A stretch of 12,638 bases of DNA from an uncultured Erysipelotrichaceae bacterium (GTDB lineage: Bacteria; Bacillota_I; Bacilli_A; RF39; UBA660): assembly GCA_902761685.1 (NCBI GenBank), contig CACWLI010000023.1, forward strand, positions 1-12,638. Direction: 5' to 3'. Under the pieces are notes generated by a model. It made no database searches. It was not told the origin of the DNA and saw nothing but the letters and a program-made list of their open reading frames with translations. Below, piece after piece: positions 1 to 6,155 of this stretch. The position numbers and the translations under genes were made by a program. Position 1 is the stretch's first letter, and the number at the start of each line of letters is the position of its first letter.

Positions 1-23
1 AAGAAAAAGAGAAAAACTTACAC

Positions 24-52
24 AAAAAGAGAAAAATAACTTTTCTCTTTTT
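24..52 (-). terminator. Perfect hairpin terminator, probably bidirectional
   Basis: Two perfectly complementary 12-base arms (24-35 and 41-52) enclose a five-base loop. The arms are A-rich on one side and T-rich on the other, so the fold carries its own U-tract in either direction. It lies about 70 bases past the stop codon of the hypothetical gene at 124-789 and is its likely terminator. A 13-base copy of the left arm (AAAAAGAGAAAAA) occurs directly repeated at 4-16 and 24-36. Confidence 0.7.
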
Positions 53-69
53 AATTACTGTCTTTTTTA

Positions 70-97
70 TGATGTCTACCATTTGGGGTTCACATCA
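70..97. repeat. Possible solo end of an IS3-family insertion sequence
   Basis: The segment contains TGTCTACCATTTGGGGTTC followed by ACA, starting TG and ending CA, which resembles the terminal inverted repeats I remember for IS150/IS3-group elements. It also forms a six- to seven-base inverted repeat (ATGATGT 69-75, ACATCAT 92-98). No transposase is visible in the window, so this would be a solo end or the edge of an element lying elsewhere. The assignment rests on remembered consensus only. Confidence 0.25.
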
Positions 98-123
98 TTT
101 GACTAGTGCTTTTTTATTGTTTT

Positions 124-789
124 TTAGAATAAATAATCCAATCTCATTTTTAAATCATTCTGATTTTTAACAAATCCTTTTTCACAGCAATTATGAAATT
201 CATTTATAAAATCAAGTGCTTTAGTCACCTCTTCACTCGTTTCTATATCTACATCGCTTAATTTTATTTGAGCAGAATTATTATTTGTAAATTCTTTTGC
301 TTTTTCTAAATACATTTGAAATTGTATTATAGACAGAGTATCATTCATATCAAATCCTGTTTTTCTTGCTAAAAAATCTATAGCCGCTTCACAATCCATA
401 CTAAATGCTGAAATAAATTCATATAATAGTCTAGCTTCATCTTTTGAACTTATTTCCCTATCTAGATAGTTTTTAATACTATCTAATTTTTTATTATCAT
501 TATTTTTTAAAGATAGTATTATTTCTGAAATACAATTTAGTGCTAAACTATTTTCTAAATCAATTCTTTCTACATTACCATAAATAGCATTATTAAATAA
601 ATCAATCGCATCATTCATAAAAGTTATCATAGCTTCTGCTACTTCTAATTCTCTTTCAGTTTTTGGCATTAATAAAACTTCCATTGATTTTGGATCATTT
701 GTTTTATTTTCTGATAACTTTAAAAGTAATTCATTATTGTTTCTTAATTTTTTAAAATATTCATTTCTTCTCTCTTCAAAACTTTCCAT
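124..789 (-). CDS. Hypothetical helical cytoplasmic protein, 221 aa
   Basis: I do not recognise this protein. It has no signal peptide and no membrane segment, and its composition (many Glu, Lys, Leu, Asn) with few Pro or Gly suggests an all-alpha soluble protein. Four cysteines are scattered, including an adjacent pair near the C-terminus (HNCCEKG). The start is well supported: AGGAGG at 794-799 lies four bases before the ATG. A plausible extended -10 promoter (TGTTAATAT with TTGAAG 18 bases upstream) precedes it, so it appears to be its own transcription unit, ending at the hairpin at 24-52. It could be a regulator, an immunity-type protein or a domain of unknown function; nothing in the sequence decides this. 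Confidence 0.75.
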   Translation of the reverse strand: MESFEERRNEYFKKLRNNNELLLKLSENKTNDPKSMEVLLMPKTERELEVAEAMITFMNDAIDLFNNAIYGNVERIDLENSLALNCISEIILSLKNNDNKKLDSIKNYLDREISSKDEARLLYEFISAFSMDCEAAIDFLARKTGFDMNDTLSIIQFQMYLEKAKEFTNNNSAQIKLSDVDIETSEEVTKALDFINEFHNCCEKGFVKNQNDLKMRLDYLF

Positions 790-812
790 AAAACCTCCTA
801 ATAGTAATCTTT

Positions 813-842
813 ATATTAACATATATAGTTATTACTCTTCAA
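813..842 (-). promoter_or_regulatory. Candidate extended -10 promoter for the 221-aa gene
   Basis: Read on the minus strand there is TTGAAG (837-842), an 18-base spacer, then TAATAT (813-818) preceded by TGT, the TGn extension. Transcription would start near 806, leaving a very short leader before the ATG at 789. The -35 is imperfect, so confidence is moderate. Confidence 0.4.
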
Positions 843-898
843 TAAGATTTTTAATTGTTTCAATATATGTAGACATTTCTAACTAAACTTTTTCTTAA

Positions 899-1246
899 TT
901 ATAATATATTAGAAATATAATAAAGTGCAATCATAAAAACACTTATTAAAAGTATTACTCCTAAAATTATTAAGTGTCTTCTTTTTTCTGAATACATTGT
1001 TGCTATAAATTCTCTTATAAATGCATTTATCCAAAAATAAGTTTTTGTTTTAGAGCCAATGCATTCTAACATTATATTTTGATTAAATGCAATATTACCT
1101 GCTCTAAACACATGATAGTTAGTTGTAGCTAATGCTATTTTAGCATTCTTTTTCTTTTCTTTTATAAGTTTATAAGAATATTTAATATTCTCATAGGTAT
1201 TTGTTGATTTATTATCAATAATTATATTTTTATTATTAATCTTCTT
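899..1246 (-). pseudogene. N-terminally truncated DUF218/YdcF-family protein remnant
   Basis: The open frame from 1246 to 899 encodes about 115 residues resembling the second half of a DUF218 (YdcF/SanA-like) protein. The motifs appear in family order: DNKSTNTYEN (family: s-NT-eN), then ATTNYHVFRAG (family: vTs-yH-xRA), then GSKTKTYFWINAFIREF, and finally one hydrophobic C-terminal membrane segment ending at the stop. The N-terminal half, which should hold membrane helices and the first half of the Rossmann-like domain, is missing. The frame is closed by a stop at 1247-1249, inside the end of the sortase gene, and no ATG or ribosome binding site occurs at the break. A GTG at 1109-1111 could start a 70-residue peptide, but it falls inside the conserved HVFRA motif and has no convincing ribosome binding site. 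I read this as a deletion remnant fused to the sortase 3' end. It could only be translated as a fragment. Confidence 0.8.
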
Positions 1247-1979
1247 TTAATAATTTAGCATGTAAAACTACTCTTTTCTTACCAGCACTAGAACAAGTAG
1301 ATAAAGTTAAGATTTTATCTGTTTTTTCTAACTCTACATTGTAATTATATTTAGATCTATTTTTTAAAACATTTATAAATTTATAAAATTCATCATCATT
1401 CTCAAAAATAGTATTTATGTAATAATCTTCTACATTAATTATATAAGTAGAAAACACTTGGTAATAATGTTCACCATGCTCGTCTGCTAAAAGTATTATA
1501 TGATTATCTTTATTATTAAACCATTCACTCTTTAATATATATTTTAAAGTACCAAACATACTTCCATTTTTCATATTATGACCAAATATCACAATATTTT
1601 TATCTGTTCCATCAAATTTATTATGATAGTCACTAAACACCCATCCTGCTACATTTACCTTTTTATCAAAATTATGGTTTAAATAATAACTATTATTTTT
1701 ACCTTTAACAACAACATAATCTATTTTAGTATTATTAACTTTTAGATATGCCACAGTATCTGAGTTTTGTTCTTGTAATTTATCAAAATCTATGTTATAT
1801 TTTTTAACTTCAGTTTCTTTCGGTTCTTCTTCAATTATATATTTTTTTAACTCTTCTTTTGTAGCTTGATTTTCATCATTACTTTGTTTCCAATTTATTA
1901 TTTTGTATAAACTTTCTACCATTACAAATAAACAAATTATAATTAGTATAATTAATATAATCTTCTTTATTTTTTTCAT
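1236..1979 (-). CDS. srtB: Class B sortase (cysteine transpeptidase), 247 aa
   Basis: This is a membrane-anchored transpeptidase that cuts a C-terminal sorting signal after Thr and couples the protein to the cell wall. A single N-terminal membrane anchor (about residues 5-22) is followed by a charged linker to about residue 60 and then the catalytic domain. Family signatures are visible: VAYLKVNNTKIDYVVV, the NHNF and AGWVFSDY stretch, the catalytic His134 in IFGHNM, Cys229 in TLSTCS, and Arg236 in KRVVLHAKL. Length and order fit class B. The ATG is preceded by a GAAGGGA-type site and by a strong promoter of its own. Upstream is a large wall-anchored protein with an NPPTV sorting signal, its probable substrate. 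Downstream lies the truncated YdcF remnant. The sortase C-terminus looks complete despite that junction. Confidence 0.94.
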   Translation of the reverse strand: MKKIKKIILIILIIICLFVMVESLYKIINWKQSNDENQATKEELKKYIIEEEPKETEVKKYNIDFDKLQEQNSDTVAYLKVNNTKIDYVVVKGKNNSYYLNHNFDKKVNVAGWVFSDYHNKFDGTDKNIVIFGHNMKNGSMFGTLKYILKSEWFNNKDNHIILLADEHGEHYYQVFSTYIINVEDYYINTIFENDDEFYKFINVLKNRSKYNYNVELEKTDKILTLSTCSSAGKKRVVLHAKLLKED

Positions 1980-2009
1980 TGTTTTCCCTTCTCTATTAAC
2001 TAAGAATGT

Positions 2010-2038
2010 ATATTAACATTATTAGTTATTTTTGTCAA
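2010..2038 (-). promoter_or_regulatory. Strong sigma-A promoter of the sortase gene
   Basis: On the minus strand a perfect TTGACA (2033-2038) is followed by a 17-base spacer and TAATAT (2010-2015), preceded by TGT, giving an extended -10. Transcription would start near 2003, leaving a leader of about 24 bases before the ATG at 1979. It begins only eight bases after the adhesin terminator hairpin. Confidence 0.8.
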
Positions 2039-2040
2039 AT

Positions 2041-2069
2041 AAAAAAACTTATAGTGTGTACTATAAGTT
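2041..2069 (-). terminator. Rho-independent terminator of the adhesin gene
   Basis: Perfect ten-base arms (2046-2055 and 2060-2069) enclose a GTGT loop. On the minus strand the stem is followed by seven T residues. The first stem base pairs lie inside the adhesin stop codon (2068-2070), so the terminator starts at the very end of the gene. The sortase -35 box follows directly. Confidence 0.88.
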
Positions 2070-3987
2070 AATTACTTTTAATATATATTTTAGATAATCT
2101 AAATATTCCATATATACTTATTAATAACAGAATAACATCAATTACTATATTATCAACTGTTGGAGGATTATTTCCTTCATAATATGTATTTGTAATAACA
2201 AATCCTATATTCATATCTCCTTCAATTTCAGAATCGTATTTTGGAACTTTTACTTCATTTATGGAATATTGTATTTCTTTTCCTTTATTATAAACATCTA
2301 AATCTTCAAATGTATATTGCCATTGATTATCTTCACTTAATTCTACTCTATTAATAATTTCACCATCTGCTTCAAGATTAACAATAACATTAGTTGGTCT
2401 AGTATTATTATAATTATCCTTATCATTCCATACTTTTTCTACAGAAATACTTCTTTTTTCATCACTATATTCATCATACATTACTACTTCTTGTTTGATT
2501 CCTTCATTATCATCAAAATATCCTGTTACACCTAATAAGTTTTGATATGCATAATCTGCATTAGGATTTTGTCCAGTATATTCAGTTCCTGAAGAATATA
2601 TATATAAATTCATATCACTTGGATGATCTGGAAGATTATCATTATTATCATCCCCAATTAAATAATTATATACTTCATAATATCTTGCTACTCTTGCTCT
2701 TACTGCTGAATCATTTTTTGCATTATGTCCTGCAGACCAGTGGTAAGCAACTAATTGACCAAATGAATTACCTTTTCCAAAATCAATTTTATATATATCT
2801 TTTCCAAGTTCAGCATCTGGAGTATATACAAAATCTCTATATTGATGTCTTAAATAGAAAATATTTCCATTACTTCTCTCATCATATAGCACTCCTTCAG
2901 CATCAAGCGGAACATATGTTATATTACCATATTTTCTATATGCAATAGAAACTTCAGTTAATCCAGCGTTTGTATAATTTTTTAATGCTGCTTCTGTTAA
3001 ATATCTAAGTTCAGGTATAGCTATATCATTAAATAATGTTGTTGCTTTATGTCTGTGATAAATAATATCTAATATTTTATCATACAGTTCTTCATTACTT
3101 AACTCATCTTCGCTTACTGAGATATCAATTTTTTCCATAGTACCTGCAGCATCAACTGCTACTGTTTGTCTTGTAAAGTTTCTAATATCATCTTTACTTA
3201 AAATTCCCCCGTCATATTCTGACATCTCATCTGGAACTTCCCAGTTTTGATTAATACAATATACTTCTTGTTTTTCACCGGAAACAGTTACATAATACAA
3301 AGGAATTCCTAAGTGATGAGTACAAAATTCTGTATCAAATACTACTCCAGCATTCTCTACTTCTACTTCAATATCAACTATTATTTCTTGATCATCTGCT
3401 TTTTTATACCCTTCTGGAGCTTCTTCTTCATGTAGTGTATATGTACCATTTGGTAACAATACTTCATATGCTGTTTCACCACTAATCCATTCATATAATA
3501 CATTACCAGAAGAATCTAATATTTGAAGTTTTGCACCAACTATAAATTCTTCATCAGTGTTTTTCTTTGAAATAATAACTTTTGCTTTTTGACTTCCAAA
3601 TTGTTCATTATTTGGATTGCTTTCTTCTTCAATTATCTCATCAGTATCATCTTGAGTTTCTAAATTTTCTGTTGGATCTTTTGTAGTAGTTACATCTTGA
3701 ATATCTTCTGTTTTTTCTTCTTCATTATCAGACTTTTTATCAATAGTTGAATCTTCAAAAACTTCATTTTTATTTTCTTCGTTTTCCTCAGTTAATAAAA
3801 CAGGATTTTCAGTATCAGGTTTATCTTCATTAGGCAAATCTGTCTTTTCACTTTCTGACTTGGTTTCACTTTCTATTAATGAATTTTCAACAATATTTTC
3901 ATTTACTTCTTCTGCATTTAATATATAAACATTAAATGTTAAAAAAGCAATGAACAACAAAAAAGCTTTTTTAGTAAAATTTTTCAT
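2068..3987 (-). CDS. Cell-wall adhesin with SpaA-like, TQXA thioester-type and Cna-B domains, 639 aa
   Basis: This is a secreted surface protein, probably an adhesin. A signal peptide (about 1-25, cut after YILNA) leads into a Glu/Asp/Thr/Ser-rich stalk to about residue 130. Residues 135-215 form a SpaA/Cna-B-like prealbumin fold, with the TYTLHEEEAPEGY hallmark and a possible isopeptide Lys141 or 142 and Glu187. Residues 218-500 resemble a TQXA thioester domain: Cys244 in VYCINQ is the expected nucleophile, but the TQxA signature reads T331-E-A-A334. A second Gln (Q411 in FGQLVAYHW) exists. Residues 511-603 are a Cna-B repeat with Lys518 (VEKVW), Glu578 (SINEV) and Asn600 (ITNTY) placed for an isopeptide bond. 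The C-terminus has an NPPTV sorting motif (607-611), a membrane helix (about 614-629) and a basic tail. A GGGGGG-containing ribosome binding site and a strong promoter precede the start. The adjacent class B sortase is the likely anchoring enzyme. Confidence 0.88.
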   Translation of the reverse strand: MKNFTKKAFLLFIAFLTFNVYILNAEEVNENIVENSLIESETKSESEKTDLPNEDKPDTENPVLLTEENEENKNEVFEDSTIDKKSDNEEEKTEDIQDVTTTKDPTENLETQDDTDEIIEEESNPNNEQFGSQKAKVIISKKNTDEEFIVGAKLQILDSSGNVLYEWISGETAYEVLLPNGTYTLHEEEAPEGYKKADDQEIIVDIEVEVENAGVVFDTEFCTHHLGIPLYYVTVSGEKQEVYCINQNWEVPDEMSEYDGGILSKDDIRNFTRQTVAVDAAGTMEKIDISVSEDELSNEELYDKILDIIYHRHKATTLFNDIAIPELRYLTEAALKNYTNAGLTEVSIAYRKYGNITYVPLDAEGVLYDERSNGNIFYLRHQYRDFVYTPDAELGKDIYKIDFGKGNSFGQLVAYHWSAGHNAKNDSAVRARVARYYEVYNYLIGDDNNDNLPDHPSDMNLYIYSSGTEYTGQNPNADYAYQNLLGVTGYFDDNEGIKQEVVMYDEYSDEKRSISVEKVWNDKDNYNNTRPTNVIVNLEADGEIINRVELSEDNQWQYTFEDLDVYNKGKEIQYSINEVKVPKYDSEIEGDMNIGFVITNTYYEGNNPPTVDNIVIDVILLLISIYGIFRLSKIYIKSN

Positions 3988-4027
3988 TCATAATACCCCC
4001 CTGAAATATTTCACTTATCAGTTTGTT

Positions 4028-4056
4028 ATGATATCACTAAATAATTATTGTGTCAA
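4028..4056 (-). promoter_or_regulatory. Strong sigma-A promoter of the adhesin gene
   Basis: A perfect TTGACA (4051-4056), a 17-base spacer and TATCAT (4028-4033) preceded by TGA give an extended -10 promoter. The layout is the same as at the sortase gene, which fits similar basal expression of the two. The leader to the ATG at 3987 is about 35 bases and contains a G-run ribosome binding site. Confidence 0.8.
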
Positions 4057-4134
4057 ACATTAATAATATGTTTTTTTTATTAAAACTATCACTAGTTATT
4101 ATATGCAATATTTTTTTAATTATTAATAATATAT

Positions 4135-4160
4135 AAAAAAACACCAATATTATTGATGCC
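4135..4160 (-). terminator. Rho-independent terminator after the repeat membrane protein
   Basis: Seven-base arms (4142-4148 and 4152-4158) enclose a three-base loop. In minus-strand RNA the one non-complementary position becomes a G-U pair. A run of seven U residues follows (4141-4135). It lies six bases past the stop codon of the gene ending at 4166. Confidence 0.75.
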
Positions 4161-4165
4161 TTTTT

Positions 4166-5500
4166 TTAAATATAAAGATTCATATTTTTAACTTTTATAT
4201 ATATTTTACTTTCAATAAATGCCATTAAATACTCAAGTCCAACGCTTAATCCTATCATTATTAACATAGAAAGAAATGCATTATCATAACCTCTTATTAA
4301 CATTAAAATACTTGTTACTATTAAACTAAATAAATGTATAAAACCAGTAATAGTTAAATGATCTTTTGCAAAACCATATAGAGCACTTACAATTACTACA
4401 TATGGAATTAATAAAAACAATGGTGTATATATAACAACAAGTAATATTGATAATAATGAAAGTGGTAATAATGTTAATCTAGAAATATATATAAATTTAT
4501 TATAATAATATTTTAGTTTTATATTTTTTTCTCTTTTTATAGCATTTTCTTTTAATTTATAAATATCTTCTGTCCATTCATTTTCTAAATTAGATAATAT
4601 CTTTTTGCGACTAGAACTATTCATATTTAAATATTTTTCTAAGCTTAAGTCAATCTTTTTTCTTTCAAGTGATATATCTACATATGCTATTAAATCATCT
4701 GATATTTCAATTATTTTAGCAAAGCTAACTTTTTTTACTGTTTGATTAAATTCTGGAGCTATACTTGCATACTTATTCCATAATTCTCCATTTTCATCAA
4801 TTATTAATGCTGTATACTCATAACGATAACCTTTATTTAATTCAAATTCATGTTCATCTTTTTTAATTTCCCAATATTTTGGTCCATCATATTCTTCTTG
4901 TTCTTTAAAAATATTTTTCTTTTTTGTTAACTTAACAAAATCAACTGAATATCCCTTATTAATAGCGTTATAATAATCAGCTACATATTTTAAATAATCT
5001 TTCTTCTTTTCTAAAGATACTTTAGAATAGTCAAACTTCTCCATTTGCTTTTTAAGTGTTTGCAAAGATATTCCTTCTGTAAAATCTTCACATTTTACTT
5101 TATTATTATATGCTTCTTCTTTATACATTCTATCAGTTTCTTTAATTAATGCATTATAATCATCAAACATTTTCTGATTTTGTTCTTCTATATATCTCTT
5201 ACTGTCTTCTTTTTGTTTTTCATATTTTCTTTTTTGATCTAAATCCTTTTGTTTTTGTTCTTCTTCAGTACCAAATAATGTTTCAGATAAAGTTTTTTCT
5301 TTTGTTACTGTTACTATTTTTGTGTCTTTATCTATGATACTTGTTCTTTCGTGAATAGTATACTTCCCGGGTTTAATACCTTTATTATTATTTTCTTCTC
5401 CAAATAATGTTTCAGATAATGATTTTTCCTTTGTTACCGTTACTATTTTTGTATTCTTATCTATTGCACTTTTCCTTTGATGAATATTATATTTTGCCAT
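4166..5500 (-). CDS. Membrane protein with duplicated N-terminal repeat, 444 aa
   Basis: I do not recognise this family. It has no signal peptide. Two 34-residue units (residues 3-36 and 46-79) share 27 identical positions, with the pattern KYxIHxR...IDKxTKIVTVTKEKxLSETLFG. A charged, probably coiled-coil stretch follows (about 80-135), then a soluble middle domain (about 140-325). Four hydrophobic segments (about 338-359, 361-378, 384-403 and 408-428) make a C-terminal membrane domain, and the tail is basic. The large N-terminal part would be cytoplasmic. The ATG has an AGGAG site and lies ten bases after the stop of the HNH fragment, so it is likely co-transcribed with that ORF and the CMD-like gene. 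The repeats could be a docking or oligomerisation motif; that is inference. Confidence 0.8.
   Translation of the reverse strand: MAKYNIHQRKSAIDKNTKIVTVTKEKSLSETLFGEENNNKGIKPGKYTIHERTSIIDKDTKIVTVTKEKTLSETLFGTEEEQKQKDLDQKRKYEKQKEDSKRYIEEQNQKMFDDYNALIKETDRMYKEEAYNNKVKCEDFTEGISLQTLKKQMEKFDYSKVSLEKKKDYLKYVADYYNAINKGYSVDFVKLTKKKNIFKEQEEYDGPKYWEIKKDEHEFELNKGYRYEYTALIIDENGELWNKYASIAPEFNQTVKKVSFAKIIEISDDLIAYVDISLERKKIDLSLEKYLNMNSSSRKKILSNLENEWTEDIYKLKENAIKREKNIKLKYYYNKFIYISRLTLLPLSLLSILLVVIYTPLFLLIPYVVIVSALYGFAKDHLTITGFIHLFSLIVTSILMLIRGYDNAFLSMLIMIGLSVGLEYLMAFIESKIYIKVKNMNLYI
5264..5494 (-). repeat. In-frame tandem repeat at the 5' end of the 444-aa gene
   Basis: The DNA at 5393-5494 and 5264-5365 encodes the two 34-residue units. 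They are also highly similar at the nucleotide level (for example the shared run CCAAATAATGTTTCAGATAA), with a 27-base spacer. Third-position differences are few, which suggests a fairly recent duplication or repeated homogenisation. Confidence 0.9.
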
Positions 5501-5510
5501 ACTATTACTC

Positions 5511-5687
5511 CTATTCTAACTCGTTTTTCCAAAACTCTTTTATACCAGCTGAAATTGGTTTAAAATCTTCATAACTATTTATAAAATTACTTTTTGCATT
5601 ATTACATACATAACATAATAATTTTATATTATTTTTATTATATGGTTTATCAGAAATAAAATTATTTTCTTTGTCTACTTCTAACAT
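5511..5687 (-). CDS. Short ORF: C-terminal part of an HNH endonuclease, 58 aa
   Basis: The ORF encodes 58 residues including LLCYVCNNAKSNF, a CxxC pair followed by NNAK, and then YEDFKPISAGIKEFW. That order matches the second half of small HNH endonucleases, where NIxLLCYxCNNAKxD is followed by EEFKPIxxxIxxxW. The preceding LEVDKEN could be the remains of the metal-binding strand, but the first CxxC pair and N-terminal region are absent. The ATG has an AGAGG site eight bases upstream, so translation is possible. Two TGA stops separate it from the CMD-like frame, which is in phase. It is likely a truncated relic kept in the operon, and nuclease activity is doubtful. A genuine small zinc-binding protein remains possible. 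Confidence 0.65.
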   Translation of the reverse strand: MLEVDKENNFISDKPYNKNNIKLLCYVCNNAKSNFINSYEDFKPISAGIKEFWKNELE

Positions 5688-5705
5688 ATAACCTCTTTTT
5701 CAAAA

Positions 5706-6026
5706 TCATTCTTCATTATATACCTCCTCTACTAGTGGAAAAACACTCCATGCTTTTGGCCATCCACAATAAAAAGCAAGTTGTGTAACCATTTCTACCA
5801 CTTCCTCTTTTTTTATTCCATGTTCTTTACCTAAAAATAAATGTGCTTTGACTTGTGGATATAATCCTTGAGCCATTAAAGCAGATATAGTAATCATTGA
5901 TCTATCTCTTAAAGATAGTTTGTCTTCTCTACTCCATACTTGACCAAATAAAACATCATCATTTAATTCTGCAAATTTAGGAGCAAGATGTCCTAAATTA
6001 TCTCTTCCAGCTGTTTGTTTTTTCAT
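5706..6026 (-). CDS. Carboxymuconolactone decarboxylase-family protein, 106 aa
   Basis: This is a small all-helical protein of the CMD/AhpD-like superfamily (PF02627 type). The family pattern is clear: LSLRDRSMITISALMAQG, then a QVKAHLFLGKEHGIKKEEVVEM stretch in two halves around His62, then YCGWPKAWS near the C-terminus. The AhpD-type CxxC redox pair is absent; only Cys87 is present, so it is closer to the decarboxylase-like branch whose members usually have unknown substrates. Length fits a single-domain member, which would act as a trimer or hexamer in the cytoplasm. The ATG is preceded by AGGAAAGG, and an extended -10 promoter lies about 45 bases upstream. It is the first gene of a probable three-gene unit with the HNH fragment and the repeat membrane protein. 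The actual reaction cannot be inferred. Confidence 0.9.
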   Translation of the reverse strand: MKKQTAGRDNLGHLAPKFAELNDDVLFGQVWSREDKLSLRDRSMITISALMAQGLYPQVKAHLFLGKEHGIKKEEVVEMVTQLAFYCGWPKAWSVFPLVEEVYNEE

Positions 6027-6070
6027 AAATCTTACCTTTCCTATAATTAATTATTATTTCACTTTCTTTT

Positions 6071-6099
6071 ATTATATCATAGCTTATTTATTTGTATTA
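6071..6099 (-). promoter_or_regulatory. Extended -10 promoter of the CMD-like operon
   Basis: A perfect TATAAT (6071-6076) is preceded by TGA, giving the TGn extension. The -35 at the 17-base position is poor (TAATAC), which fits an extended -10 promoter. Transcription would start near 6064. Confidence 0.6.
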
Positions 6100-6115
6100 A
6101 GTAGTTTTTTATAAA

Positions 6116-6145
6116 ATAAAAACACTAATATTACTTAGTGCTTTT
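6116..6145 (-). terminator. Rho-independent terminator of the Cys-rich protein gene
   Basis: Minus-strand CACTAA (6140-6135) pairs with TTAGTG (6128-6123) around a six-base loop, followed by TTTTTATTTT. It lies about 15 bases after the stop codon at 6156. Confidence 0.75.
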
Positions 6146-6155
6146 AAGTACTATA

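Noticed and set aside
832..876. 14-residue ORF MSTYIETIKNLIEE upstream of the 221-aa gene
   Set aside because: It has no ribosome binding site and overlaps the proposed promoter of the following gene, so it would lie outside that transcript.
899..1111. The GTG-started 70-codon frame as an intact gene
   Set aside because: The GTG falls inside the conserved NYHVFRA motif of the YdcF/DUF218 family, and family similarity continues upstream without a start. It is better described as part of a truncated remnant.
2619..2948. Open frame of 109 codons on the plus strand
   Set aside because: It lies entirely inside the adhesin gene on the other strand, its product is a low-complexity run of Leu, His and Tyr, and it has no ribosome binding site. 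The plus-strand frames at 5149-5337, 9190-9489 and 9901-10146 are rejected for the same reasons: each is antisense to a solid gene.
5688..5708. Readthrough of TGA (as Trp, as in mycoplasmas) joining the CMD-like protein to the HNH fragment
   Set aside because: The two frames are in phase, but Trp is TGG in the genes throughout the window, the CMD-like protein has normal length at its TGA, and the HNH fragment has its own ATG and ribosome binding site.
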